A stretch of 64,000 nt of DNA from Lachnoclostridium sp. An196 (GTDB taxonomy: Bacteria; Bacillota; Clostridia; Lachnospirales; Lachnospiraceae): assembly GCF_002160135.1 (NCBI RefSeq), contig NZ_NFJZ01000011.1:1-64000 (forward strand), in the 5' to 3' direction. Numbering within the stretch: position 1 is the first letter of the stretch; every line of letters begins with the position of its first letter. The notes beneath the pieces were generated by a model. The model searched no databases. It saw nothing but the letters and a program-made list of their open reading frames with translations, and was not told the origin of the DNA. Made by a program: the position numbers and the translations under genes. Below, one piece after another: positions 7,253 to 15,308 of the stretch.

Positions 7253-8854
7253 ATGAAACTGAAATTCAAGCTGCTCCTGGGAGCCGTACTACTTCTGGCT
7301 GCAGGAATTTATTACTATGTGACAATTCCGGCTTTTAACATCCATTCCAATGGATTTTGGCTGTTTATCGTATCTCTGGTTGTGATACTCGGCGGACTTC
7401 TTAGTATCCGAAAGCTCAGGGAAGGATACGCGGTTAAAGATATCAAGATACTGAAAGCAGCGTTAATTCTGGCGGGAACGCTGATTGTCATCTATGTGGT
7501 AGGAAGCGTACTGTCGTCGCCTATAATTAATTCAAGAAAATATCATGATCTTATGAAAGTAGAAGACGGCACTTTTACAGAAGATATTGAGGAGGTGGAT
7601 TATAACGAGATTCCTCTCCTGGACAAAAGTTCCGCATCGCTTTTAGGAAACCGCATGATGGGTACTCTGGTCGATATGGTATCACAGTTTGAAGTCAGTG
7701 AATTGTATACGCAGATTAATTATCAGGGAAAACCAGTGCGGGTCACGCCGCTGGTCTATGCCAGTCCTGTCAAGTGGCTGACCAATATGAGGGAAGGTAT
7801 TCCGGCGTATATTATGATCGATATGGCTACGCAGGATACACAGTGCGTACGTCTGGAAGAAGGACAGTATATTAAATATTCTCAGGCGGAATATTTTAAC
7901 AGAAATATCTATCGTCATCTGCGATTCCGGTATCCTACATTTATTTTTGACAGATTAAGTTTTGAAATTGATGAAGAGGGCACGCCGTATTGGATCTGTC
8001 CTGTGAAGCAGTTTAATATCGGATTGTTCGGCGGACAGACTATCGGAAAAGTAGTGCTGTGCAATGCGATTACAGGAGATACTGTCTGCTATGACATCGA
8101 AGAATGCCCCGAGTGGGTGGATTCCGTCTATTCGGCGAATCTGCTTATTCAGCTTTATGATTATTATGGGTTGTATGCCAACGGCTTTCTGAACAGTGTG
8201 CTTGGGCAGAAAGGATGCCTGAAAACAACAGATGGATATAATTATCTGGCTATGGAAGATGATGTGTGGGTATACACCGGAGTTACGTCTGTCAGCGGCG
8301 ATCAGTCCAACGTGGGCTTTGTTCTGATGAATCAGAGAACCATGGAAGCCAGATACTACGCGTGTCCGGGAGCAGAAGAATATTCCGCCATGTCGTCGGC
8401 GGAGGGGCAGGTACAGCATCTTGGTTATCAGGCAACTTTCCCGCTGCTCTTGAATGTGGCGGGAGAGCCGACCTATTTCATGGCGCTGAAAGACGCGGCC
8501 GGATTGGTGAAACAGTATGCCATGGTAAATATTACCAGATACCAAAATGTGGCCATTGGCGATACGGTAGAAGAATGCGAACGGGCTTATCTGGAACTGA
8601 TCGGTGCGGAAGAAATGACCGCGAATGAGATGGAGGAAGCATTCCAGGTTACCGGAAGGATTCAGTCTCTCACGCAGATCGTGTTGGATGGCAATTCTCA
8701 CTATTATGTGATTCTGGAGGGAAACCTGAGAATATTTGATATTCCAGTGGCACAGTTTCCGCAGATCATCCGCTACAGCGAGGGTAATTCCATCACTTTG
8801 CGTTATCTTGACCGTGGAGAAGTACAGACTGTAGTGGAAATACCGGAATCATAA
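7253..8854 (+). CDS. Conserved membrane protein of unknown function
   Basis: A 533-aa protein with three N-terminal hydrophobic helices at about residues 5-25, 33-52 and 67-88, followed by a ~440-residue soluble region that is probably extracytoplasmic. The soluble part is rich in aromatic residues and has no recognisable catalytic motif. The ribosome site is GGGAAGGAG. It is monocistronic, facing away from ribU. I do not recognise the family. The topology would fit an envelope protein. Confidence 0.65.
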   Translation: MKLKFKLLLGAVLLLAAGIYYYVTIPAFNIHSNGFWLFIVSLVVILGGLLSIRKLREGYAVKDIKILKAALILAGTLIVIYVVGSVLSSPIINSRKYHDLMKVEDGTFTEDIEEVDYNEIPLLDKSSASLLGNRMMGTLVDMVSQFEVSELYTQINYQGKPVRVTPLVYASPVKWLTNMREGIPAYIMIDMATQDTQCVRLEEGQYIKYSQAEYFNRNIYRHLRFRYPTFIFDRLSFEIDEEGTPYWICPVKQFNIGLFGGQTIGKVVLCNAITGDTVCYDIEECPEWVDSVYSANLLIQLYDYYGLYANGFLNSVLGQKGCLKTTDGYNYLAMEDDVWVYTGVTSVSGDQSNVGFVLMNQRTMEARYYACPGAEEYSAMSSAEGQVQHLGYQATFPLLLNVAGEPTYFMALKDAAGLVKQYAMVNITRYQNVAIGDTVEECERAYLELIGAEEMTANEMEEAFQVTGRIQSLTQIVLDGNSHYYVILEGNLRIFDIPVAQFPQIIRYSEGNSITLRYLDRGEVQTVVEIPES

Positions 8855-8979
8855 AAGTTTGTTCCTGAGCCATAACCGGAGTGGAGGAACCTTTTTATTA
8901 ATGATTGAAAATTTGACACTGCATCCAGACAGAATTATAATAGAGTTATTGAATATATCAGGGCAGAAAGGAGCAGCAC

Positions 8980-9870
8980 ATGAAGGCAAAGGTTTATTTT
9001 ACAAAAGAAATCACTCCGGAAAAAGTGGTCGAGATGTACCGTGCGCTTGGCGTGGAACTTCCGGGGAAAGTGGCAGTAAAAGTACATTCTGGTGAAAAGG
9101 GGAACCAGAATTTCCTGCATCCGGAATTCTGGCGTCCCATGGTAGAAGAAGTCCATGGAACCATCGTGGAATGCAATACCGCATACGGCGATGCCACCGG
9201 AGGAGTGCGCGACAATACAGAGTCTCATCTGAAGCTGATTGAAGAACACGGATGGAACAAATATTTTGACGTGGATCTGATGGACGCGGAGGGGCCGGAT
9301 GTAGTGTGGCCGATTCCAAACGGCAAAATTCTCAAAGAAAACTATCTGGGTAAAAATATTGAGAATTACGATTCTATGCTGGTACTGGCTCATTTCAAGG
9401 GCCATCCCATGGGCGGCTACGGCGGAGCTCTGAAACAGCTGGCAATCGGCTGCGCATCCCGCGCGGGCAAAGCTCTGATCCATTCGGCGGGAAAGACGGA
9501 CGACCGTTATGAAACGTGGAAACAGCATGCCAGCAGCGTAGAATTCCCGGAGGCCATGGCGGATGCGGCATCCAGCGTAACCGATCATTTTAAGGATCAT
9601 ATCGTCTTTATCAACGTTATGAAAAATCTTTCCGTAGACTGCGATTGCTGCGCGGTAGCGGAAGATCCCTGTATGAAAGACATCGGTATTCTGGCTTCCA
9701 CCGATCCGGTGGCCATCGATCAGGCATGCATGGATCTGGTTATTCATTCCGACGATCCGGGCCGTGATCATTTCATGGAGCGGGTCAACAGCCGCAACGG
9801 CATCCATACCATTGAAGCAGCCGAAGAGCTGGGTATGGGCACACGGGAATATGAGCTGATCGAGATGTAA
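8980..9870 (+). CDS. DUF362-domain protein
   Basis: A 296-aa cytoplasmic protein made almost entirely of a DUF362 domain. Recognisable blocks are VAVKVHSGEKGN, HFKGHPMGGYGGALKQLAIGC, a Cys pair in DCDCCAVAE, and GILASTDPVAIDQA. Many DUF362 proteins also carry a 4Fe-4S ferredoxin segment; this one lacks CxxCxxCxxxC, although the Cys-rich patch could bind a metal. Strong AAAGGAG site. The biochemical role of the family is not established. Confidence 0.82.
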   Translation: MKAKVYFTKEITPEKVVEMYRALGVELPGKVAVKVHSGEKGNQNFLHPEFWRPMVEEVHGTIVECNTAYGDATGGVRDNTESHLKLIEEHGWNKYFDVDLMDAEGPDVVWPIPNGKILKENYLGKNIENYDSMLVLAHFKGHPMGGYGGALKQLAIGCASRAGKALIHSAGKTDDRYETWKQHASSVEFPEAMADAASSVTDHFKDHIVFINVMKNLSVDCDCCAVAEDPCMKDIGILASTDPVAIDQACMDLVIHSDDPGRDHFMERVNSRNGIHTIEAAEELGMGTREYELIEM

Positions 9871-9902
9871 TCCTTACCTTTTGCAACTGAAAATGCGATT
9901 TC

Positions 9903-9950
9903 CCGGCCGGGGTTCCATCTATGCGACGGAATTACCGGCTGGTTATTTTT
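9903..9950 (+). terminator. Probable terminator after the DUF362 gene
   Basis: CCGGCCGG (9903-9910) pairs with CCGGCTGG (9935-9942), with an additional inner TTCC/GGAA pairing, and is followed by TTATTTTT. It lies directly before the convergent WYL gene. Confidence 0.6.
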
Positions 9951-10959
9951 AAAAAAAGAGTTCATACTGCCGTTTTACCCGTTCACGCACCTGCTTCAGA
10001 AAGTTCTCTGGGCCGAGGATCCGGATGACCGGGCCAAAAGAAAGGAGCTCGATCAGGAGTTCCGTTTCGTCGGACGGATCATAGTAGAGAGAACAAAGCC
10101 AGGTATCTGTATCGGGGTCATATACCGTCCGTTTTTCGTAATTGGCGAAATGAAGCATGCACCGTTCCAGGGCATTCCGTTCGTTTGCAATGCGGATCTG
10201 CACCGGCTCCGGTCTGTTTTCGGATAAAAAAGGTGTATTCCAGTCAAAACCGGCAGGGACCGGATTTCTGGATAAATGACAGCCTTCTATACGCGCAAGA
10301 TTCAGGATCATGGGCGCCCCGATGCGTCCATGATGGACGGATATGCCAAGCAGGCGGAACTTATCGTCCTTTTGCGAATACTGAAGACGGCAGGGCAGTA
10401 TTTCCAGCGTCATGTGTCTGCCTTTTTTCCCTGAGTAAGCAGTGAACAGAGGCTTCCGGCTGCTTATGGCCTGTAAAATCGTCCGGAAAACTGTGCGGTA
10501 AGCCGGATCTTCGTAAGAGTCGCCATCGGCATACTGGTCAAAGCAGCGGAAATCCTCCTGCCGGTACAGGGCAGGGATCTCTTTTAGTTCTTCTGAAAGA
10601 CGCGTCAACTGTTCCTCTGTGAAAAAAAGCCGGAAGCGGACGTCGTTTAAGAGGGCTTTCAGCCAGGATTTCTGAAGCGAAGTCAGAGGCATTTTCAGGG
10701 AAGAAGTCCGAAGCGCGGATTTCCAAGTTTTTTCCCCATCCCTTTTCAGCAGGGCAGACCAGGGTCCTTTTGTAAGTTTTGGGACAATGACAGAAGCGCT
10801 TTCTTCAAAAGCGCAGGCCCGGACCAGACGGTACATATCCTGCAAAGTGAGCGGGGTATGAAAAGACTGCTCCAATATGCGCCGCACTGCCTGAAAGTAA
10901 GAGCCGTATATTTCTTCAAACAATGTGAAAGTTTCAGCCGTTGTTTTCTTTGCGTTCAT
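9949..10959 (-). CDS. WYL-domain protein, second gene of a WYL pair
   Basis: A 336-aa protein with a C-terminal WYL-type ligand-sensing region (about residues 170-325, LFTAYSGKKGRHMTLEILPCRLQY and the RLLGISVHHGR segment) and a helical N-terminal half. No clear winged-helix HTH is visible, so it may need its partner for DNA binding. Its ATG has a GAGGA site and overlaps the end of the upstream WYL gene by 26 bp, so the two are translationally coupled. WYL domains are regarded as sensors of nucleotides or nucleic acids. The divergent gene is rtcB, so the pair probably controls RNA repair. Confidence 0.78.
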   Translation of the reverse strand: MNAKKTTAETFTLFEEIYGSYFQAVRRILEQSFHTPLTLQDMYRLVRACAFEESASVIVPKLTKGPWSALLKRDGEKTWKSALRTSSLKMPLTSLQKSWLKALLNDVRFRLFFTEEQLTRLSEELKEIPALYRQEDFRCFDQYADGDSYEDPAYRTVFRTILQAISSRKPLFTAYSGKKGRHMTLEILPCRLQYSQKDDKFRLLGISVHHGRIGAPMILNLARIEGCHLSRNPVPAGFDWNTPFLSENRPEPVQIRIANERNALERCMLHFANYEKRTVYDPDTDTWLCSLYYDPSDETELLIELLSFGPVIRILGPENFLKQVRERVKRQYELFF

Positions 10960-12199
10960 CTTTTTCCTCTTCTCCGTACATTTGATACATCGCTTTCAGA
11001 TCGGCGGTTACTTTATCCAGAACGGCCTGATTGCTGCATTGAAGATCCAGGATCCTTCCGGTAAAGGATTTGATCCAGGGCAGCATTTCATTCGTATCGA
11101 AAAAAGTTCCCATATAAAGCCATACATTTTCCCGGACCTGCTGAACTTCGCCTCCGCGTCTTTCCCTCCTGAGCCGGTTGATGATGTGGCCTTCGCCGGC
11201 TTCATCGATGTACAGGGTCATGCACAGGGTCTCCATACGGCTTCGGCCGCCGAAAGAAACACCCCAGCAGTAAGGCAGGTTCCGGCGGAGATTTTCCCTG
11301 TGAAACTCATATTCCGGACAGATTTCCAGCACTCTGGGGTTAAATATACAGTCCAGCCGGAGACAGTTGAAGCGTCGTTTCGGAGGAAAGTAGACGCAGA
11401 GATAGCGCCTTCCAGTCTGCGCGCTCACAAAGATCTGCAGAGGCAGGCCCGTCAGCTGCACAGATTTTCCGGACCGGCTGCTGCGGTTCTCAAAAGAAAG
11501 GAAACGGTGCTCCCGCATGGCGGAAAGAATCGTCAGCAGGACCTCGTCTTCCAACGTATGTACACAAAAATAGTGTTTCCAGCAAAACAGATCATTGCTG
11601 AGGAATTCCCGGTCCAGAATCGTGCTCCCCACGACCCCGAAAGGGGCTGTCTCTGAGCTGAATTTTACAGCGTTCTGTATGACGTTCCATAGCTGCGTAT
11701 CTTTTTCCAGATTAAGCGGTTCAGCCAGCTGATAGGAAAGCGATTTTCCTCTTTTTTCAGAACGAAGAATTCCCAGAGACTCATATTCCCGGCATTTCAG
11801 CCTTATGATCTGAGCATCCAGGGTCTCCCCATAGCGCAGAGAAATGTCGTCACAGAGCTCCGGTACCGTGCGCGGGTTTCCGTCGGAGAGCAGATCCAGC
11901 AAAAAGAAGTGCAGCAGCAGATCCCGGTCTGTGAAACTTTTGGATTTCCAGGCCGCATAGAGCGGATTGCTGAGAATCTGTTTGCTGTCCATGCGGATGG
12001 AGACCTGTTTTCCTTTGGAAGTATAATCAGAATGTATGTATCCTGACAGATAGTTTTCTATACGGCGGCGCTCATTGTCATAAGTGCGCCCGCTCTTTTC
12101 TCCGTATTCCCCCCGGACCTTGAACCCGTAAAGGAAAAACTGGCGCATATAATCGCGGATGCGGTCAAAGCTTTTAATTAATTCCTGAAATTCGGCCAT
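10934..12199 (-). CDS. WYL-domain transcriptional regulator, first gene of a WYL pair
   Basis: The start is taken at ATG 12199 because AAGGAG lies 7 bp upstream; a longer frame to 12265 has no such site. The 421-aa product begins MAEFQELIKSFDRIRDYMR. A winged-helix-like segment lies at about residues 85-165 (RTVPELCDDISLRYGETLDAQIIRLKCR region), followed by a WYL domain (VLLTILSAMREHRFLSF, GLPLQIFVSAQTGRRYLCVYF) and a C-terminal extension. It is divergent from rtcB across a 147-bp gap that contains an inverted repeat over the rtcB -35. The likely role is sensing damaged RNA ends or a derived nucleotide and controlling rtcB; this is inference. Confidence 0.78.
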   Translation of the reverse strand: MAEFQELIKSFDRIRDYMRQFFLYGFKVRGEYGEKSGRTYDNERRRIENYLSGYIHSDYTSKGKQVSIRMDSKQILSNPLYAAWKSKSFTDRDLLLHFFLLDLLSDGNPRTVPELCDDISLRYGETLDAQIIRLKCREYESLGILRSEKRGKSLSYQLAEPLNLEKDTQLWNVIQNAVKFSSETAPFGVVGSTILDREFLSNDLFCWKHYFCVHTLEDEVLLTILSAMREHRFLSFENRSSRSGKSVQLTGLPLQIFVSAQTGRRYLCVYFPPKRRFNCLRLDCIFNPRVLEICPEYEFHRENLRRNLPYCWGVSFGGRSRMETLCMTLYIDEAGEGHIINRLRRERRGGEVQQVRENVWLYMGTFFDTNEMLPWIKSFTGRILDLQCSNQAVLDKVTADLKAMYQMYGEEEKDERKENNG

Positions 12200-12284
12200 G
12201 CAGCAGCTCCTTGCAGTAAACAAAACAGTTACAAAAATTATAATATATGGGACAGGTTTCCTCAAGCTCTCGCATCTTTTTTTA

Positions 12285-12314
12285 AATGATTCTGGAAATC
12301 ATTGCCTCTATAAT
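12285..12314 (+). promoter_or_regulatory. rtcB promoter with overlapping operator-like inverted repeat
   Basis: Perfect 7-bp arms AATGATT (12285-12291) and AATCATT (12297-12303) with a 5-bp spacer sit over the -35 position. The -10 is TATAAT at 12309-12314. Repressor or activator binding here by the divergent WYL protein is plausible. Confidence 0.55.
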
Positions 12315-12346
12315 AAAGTCATCAGCAAGAGGAAAGGAGAAAAAAC

Positions 12347-13579
12347 ATGTTTGCAATCGAAAGTAAAACGGGATCTTATCCCATCAAAATATGGCTGGAA
12401 AGCGAAAAGGATCTGGAGGCCTCCTGCCTGGAACAGGCATATCATCTGGCGGAACTTCCTTTCCTCCATGGCTGGGTCTGTCTGATGCCGGACACCCACA
12501 CAGGAAAGGGAATGCCCATTGGAGGCGTAATAGCCGCAAAAAATGTGGTGATCCCCAATGCAGTCGGCGTGGATATCGGCTGCGGTATGGCTTATGTAAA
12601 GACCAGCATTCCGGTATCGGTTCTGAAAGAAACCATGACGGGCAGCGGAAATCTGGTTCAGGGAATCGTAGGAGATATTCTCCGCAATATCCCCGTGGGT
12701 TTTGCCCATCATAAGACGGTAATGCCCTGCTATACACTGGATAAGGCGATGGAAGAGTTTTCCCTGTATGAAGAAGACGGAGAACTTCTGGGGCAGCTGG
12801 AGGCAGGATATTTTCAGATCGGAACGCTGGGAGGCGGGAACCATTTTATCGAACTCCAGGAGGATGAGGAAGGTTTCCTGTCTGTGATGATCCATTCAGG
12901 CAGCCGCCATTTTGGAAAAACGGTCTGTGATTATTTTCACCAGAAAGCAAGAGAGCTGAACAACCGCTGGTACAGCCGGGTTCCCGACGAGTACCGGCTG
13001 GCGTTTCTGCCGGTGGATACCCAGGAGGGAAGGCAGTATTTGAACTGGATGAACCTTTCCATGGAATTTGCCCGGGAAAACCGGGAAAAAATGATGCTGG
13101 CCGTGAAGGCGGTGCTGGAAAAATGGATCGGGCGTTACACAGACCTGAATCTGGAATATGAGGAAGAGATTAACTGCCACCATAATTATGCTGCACTGGA
13201 AAATCATTATGGAGAAAATGTCTGGGTGCACCGAAAAGGGGCCGTACGGGCCCGGAAAGACGAACTGACGGTGATCCCGGGCGCCATGGGTTCTTACAGC
13301 TACGTGGTGCGGGGACTTGGCAATCCGGAGAGTTTCTGCTCATCCTCTCATGGAGCGGGCCGCGCATATTCCCGTAAAGGGGCCATGGAAGCGTTTACCT
13401 GCGAAGAAGTGATGGTGGATCTGAAAGATCAGGGAGTCGTGCTCGGAAAGAAGAATAAAAAAGATGTGGCCGAAGAAAGCCGGTTCGCGTACAAGGATAT
13501 TGACCAGGTCATGGAAAATCAGAAGGATCTGGTAGTTCCGGTCCGCCGTCTCCGCACGGTCGGCGTGGTCAAAGGTTAA
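12347..13579 (+). CDS. rtcB: RNA ligase RtcB
   Basis: A 410-aa GTP- and Mn-dependent ligase that joins RNA 3'-phosphate or 2',3'-cyclic phosphate ends to 5'-OH ends, the type of break made by many RNases and tRNA-cleaving toxins. Family marks are LMPDTHTGKGMPIGG, the metal-binding cysteine in GVDIGCGMAYV, NCHHNYA, and SSSHGAGRAYSRK, which contains the guanylylation-site histidine region. The ribosome site is AAAGGAG. It is divergent from two WYL genes and is followed by a terminator, a structured tRNA-like RNA and a slipin gene. No archease gene is nearby. Confidence 0.95.
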   Translation: MFAIESKTGSYPIKIWLESEKDLEASCLEQAYHLAELPFLHGWVCLMPDTHTGKGMPIGGVIAAKNVVIPNAVGVDIGCGMAYVKTSIPVSVLKETMTGSGNLVQGIVGDILRNIPVGFAHHKTVMPCYTLDKAMEEFSLYEEDGELLGQLEAGYFQIGTLGGGNHFIELQEDEEGFLSVMIHSGSRHFGKTVCDYFHQKARELNNRWYSRVPDEYRLAFLPVDTQEGRQYLNWMNLSMEFARENREKMMLAVKAVLEKWIGRYTDLNLEYEEEINCHHNYAALENHYGENVWVHRKGAVRARKDELTVIPGAMGSYSYVVRGLGNPESFCSSSHGAGRAYSRKGAMEAFTCEEVMVDLKDQGVVLGKKNKKDVAEESRFAYKDIDQVMENQKDLVVPVRRLRTVGVVKG

Positions 13580-13607
13580 TGTGGTTTCTCCCGGAAAAAA
13601 TGATTCC

Positions 13608-13631
13608 GGTGGAAATATATTCCGCTTTTTT
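13608..13631 (+). terminator. Terminator-like hairpin after rtcB
   Basis: GGTGGAA (13608-13614) pairs with TTCCGCT (13620-13626, with G-T pairs) across a 5-nt loop, followed by T6. A second hairpin CCGGAA/TTCCGG lies just upstream (13591-13609). Confidence 0.6.
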
Positions 13632-13707
13632 CCAGGGGCTTCAGGTTATGGCCTGAGCGGTGCCGCGGCCCGATAGGCCGACGGTATGCCGAAAACAGCG
13701 GAGAGAA

Positions 13708-13774
13708 ACGATTTGTCGGAGGTTCGAATCCTTCCCTGTAGGAGTACAGGTAGCTAAGTGGTTATAGCGGTCGT
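13708..13774 (+). ncRNA. Circularly permuted tRNA-like module
   Basis: Elements appear in permuted order. T-arm first: stem GGAGG/CCTTC with loop TTCGAAT (13718-13734). Next the acceptor-like 3' strand CCTGTA (13735-13740), a GGAG tetraloop, and the acceptor-like 5' strand TACAGG (13745-13750), a perfect 6-bp pair. Then TA as at tRNA positions 8-9, then a D-arm GCT..AGC with loop AAGTGGTTAT (13753-13768). The anticodon-stem equivalent ACGATT/GGTCGT (13708-13713 with 13769-13774) closes the domain. Thus the molecule is opened at the anticodon and sealed at the acceptor end, so it cannot be aminoacylated. Confidence 0.62.
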
Positions 13775-13787
13775 CTATAGTGGCACA

Positions 13788-13827
13788 GGCGGTTCAAATC
13801 CGTCACCCTTGCAGCGGGAAGCTGCGA
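13788..13827 (+). ncRNA. Second T-arm plus capped hairpin
   Basis: Stem GGCGG/CCGTC with consensus T-loop TTCAAAT (13788-13804) is followed by ACCC and a 7-bp hairpin TTGCAGC/GCTGCGA with loop GGGAA. It repeats the T-arm plus capped-stem plan of the first module, but no second D-arm is recognisable. Confidence 0.5.
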
Positions 13828-13952
13828 CAACAACGGAAGTCATGTGTTCAGGGCCATTCCCCGGGGGACTGGCGGGAAGTTCCCGTTCAGAGACCCGGCC
13901 TGCGGAAAAGGCAGCACATAAGCCCGATACCGGAGAGGAAGAAAAGAGACAG

Positions 13953-13988
13953 CTTTGCTGCGCGATCGGCAGAGTCCTCCCTTTTTTT
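13953..13988 (+). terminator. Terminator of the tRNA-like RNA
   Basis: CTTTGCTG (13953-13960) pairs over 8 bp with CGGCAGAG (13967-13974) around a 6-nt loop; TCCTCCC and a seven-T run follow to 13988. A further strong hairpin CCCCGGAA/TTCCGGGG (13993-14022) precedes the slipin ribosome site. Confidence 0.75.
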
Positions 13989-14063
13989 GAAACCCCGGAA
14001 GGCTTTGTCCCCGTTTCCGGGGCGGGAAAGCCCCGATGCGCTTCCATGAAAGGAGAAGAAAAT

Positions 14064-15170
14064 ATGAAGTATATCATAAAGGCGCAGGAATGCGGTTATT
14101 TATTAAAAAACGGTGTTCTGAAGAAAATCTTATTTGCAGGCAGATACAGAATTTCGAGCTTGTTTGGCGAAGAGCTTAAGATAACAGAAATGACCGGGAA
14201 AGTAGATTCCCAGGGACTGCCCGTGGAAATCCTGATGGAACAGCCGGAATTCGCGTCCCGTGTAGTACGGGTTCAGATTCCGGATGACTGTATCGGTTTT
14301 CATCTGGTAAACGGCGTCTATAAGCAGGTCATCATCGAAGGCGAGGCGTTGTACTGGAATGTGTTCGAAAAGAATGAGATCCGGCTGATCAATGTAACCG
14401 GCGCCGAGATCACAGAGGCACAGGTTCCGGCCATGTACCGTCATCTGATCCCGACGCGTCTTTGCAAGAGACTTGTGGTCGGAGAAGGGGAGACGGGACT
14501 TTTGTACATAGACGGACGTTTTGAAAAGCAGCTCGCTTCCGGCACGTATTTCTACTGGAACTATGCCCATGAAGTAACTATGAAGCTGTACAGCCTAAAG
14601 GTACAGCAGCTGGAGATTTCCGGCCAGGAGATCCTGACCTCCGATAAGGTGGGCATTCGTCTGAATATCCTGTGCAGCTACCGTATCACGAATCCGTTGG
14701 AGCTGGTACAGAAGACCGACAATGTGGGAAGTCTTCTGTACACACGGATCCAGCTGCTGGCCAGAGAGTATGTGGGCGGATACCGGCTGGATGAACTGCT
14801 GGCCCAGAAAGAAGAGATCAGCCGTTTCCTGCTGGAACAGATCCGGAAGCTCCAGGATGAATTCTGCGTAGAGATCCTGAGCACAGGTATCAAGGATATC
14901 ATTCTGCCCGGGGAGATCCGCGACATCATGAATACCGTTCTTGTGGCTGAGAAAAAAGCACAGGCCAACGTGATCACACGCAGAGAGGAAGTCGCTTCCA
15001 CCAGGAGCCTGCTGAATACCGCGAAGCTGATGGAGGAAAACAAGGTGCTTTACCGGCTGAAGGAGCTGGAGTATCTGGAGCGCATCTGCGACCGGGTGGG
15101 TTCCATCTCCTTAAGCGGGGCGGGAAGCGTGCTGGAGCAGCTGGCGGCGCTAGCGCTGCCGAAAGAATAG
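14064..15170 (+). CDS. Slipin-type SPFH/Band 7 protein
   Basis: The start is ATG 14064, 8 bp after AAAGGAG; the longer open frame upstream is RNA-coding. The product has 368 aa. It contains an SPFH/Band 7 domain (about residues 130-290; GETGLLYIDGRFEKQLASGTY and YSLKVQQLEISGQEILTSDKV are typical) and a helical C-terminal tail (VLVAEKKAQANVITRREEVAS) used for oligomerisation. The N-terminal ~120 residues form a beta-rich extra domain instead of an obvious membrane hairpin. Slipins assemble membrane-associated rings. Placement beside rtcB and a tRNA-like RNA suggests a role in RNA repair or stress sensing; the mechanism is unknown. Confidence 0.85.
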   Translation: MKYIIKAQECGYLLKNGVLKKILFAGRYRISSLFGEELKITEMTGKVDSQGLPVEILMEQPEFASRVVRVQIPDDCIGFHLVNGVYKQVIIEGEALYWNVFEKNEIRLINVTGAEITEAQVPAMYRHLIPTRLCKRLVVGEGETGLLYIDGRFEKQLASGTYFYWNYAHEVTMKLYSLKVQQLEISGQEILTSDKVGIRLNILCSYRITNPLELVQKTDNVGSLLYTRIQLLAREYVGGYRLDELLAQKEEISRFLLEQIRKLQDEFCVEILSTGIKDIILPGEIRDIMNTVLVAEKKAQANVITRREEVASTRSLLNTAKLMEENKVLYRLKELEYLERICDRVGSISLSGAGSVLEQLAALALPKE

Positions 15171-15308
15171 CAGTCTTTTAAAGTGGAGAGAGGGGCCCTC
15201 ATTAATTCTATTTCTCTCGGCATCATCGTTACTCCGCTGGCGCTGGATGAATTCAATGGTCCCTGCGGAGATTTTTACAAGAATATAAAAGATAGGAAGG
15301 CTCTGGTT

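Larger units (their letters stand above)
13633..13988 (+). ncRNA. Structured RNA with tRNA-like (Y-RNA-like) arms between rtcB and slipin
   Basis: The rtcB-slipin gap is 484 bp and is packed with helices. In order: a bulged stem at 13638-13657; a long stem 13658-13691 with CGGCC/GGCCG core; a tRNA-like module 13708-13774; a second T-arm 13788-13804; TTGCAGC/GCTGCGA hairpin 13809-13827; a nested hairpin 13860-13899 closed by CCGGG/CCCGG; and a terminator ending at 13988. The sequence is open in one frame that runs into slipin, but it lacks coding character and slipin has its own ribosome site at 14049-14055. Ends are estimates: no promoter is obvious, so it may be made by read-through and processing. 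Bacterial Y RNAs are described as tRNA mimics and are linked to rtcB operons in some species; here no Ro/TROVE gene is present. Confidence 0.65.

Noticed and set aside
12290-12306. Sigma-54 promoter for rtcB, as in rtcR systems
   Set aside because: The GG and GC dinucleotides are 8 bp apart instead of 10, and there is no RtcR-type activator. A normal TATAAT is present.
13741-13812. An ordinary linear tRNA gene (D-arm at 13753, T-arm at 13788)
   Set aside because: The 5' acceptor strand does not pair with the bases after the second T-arm, there is no 5-bp anticodon stem, and the variable region would be one base. Pairing with the first T-arm side is perfect instead.
13758-14063. N-terminal extension of the slipin protein (open frame from 13758)
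   Set aside because: The frame crosses tRNA-like arms, a terminator with seven T residues and several stable hairpins. AAAGGAG and ATG 14064 give a normal slipin start. Composition of the extension is not protein-like.
15183-15308. Small gene between slipin and the acetyltransferase
   Set aside because: The open frame runs antisense into the acetyltransferase gene and has no supporting ribosome site. No structure is evident.
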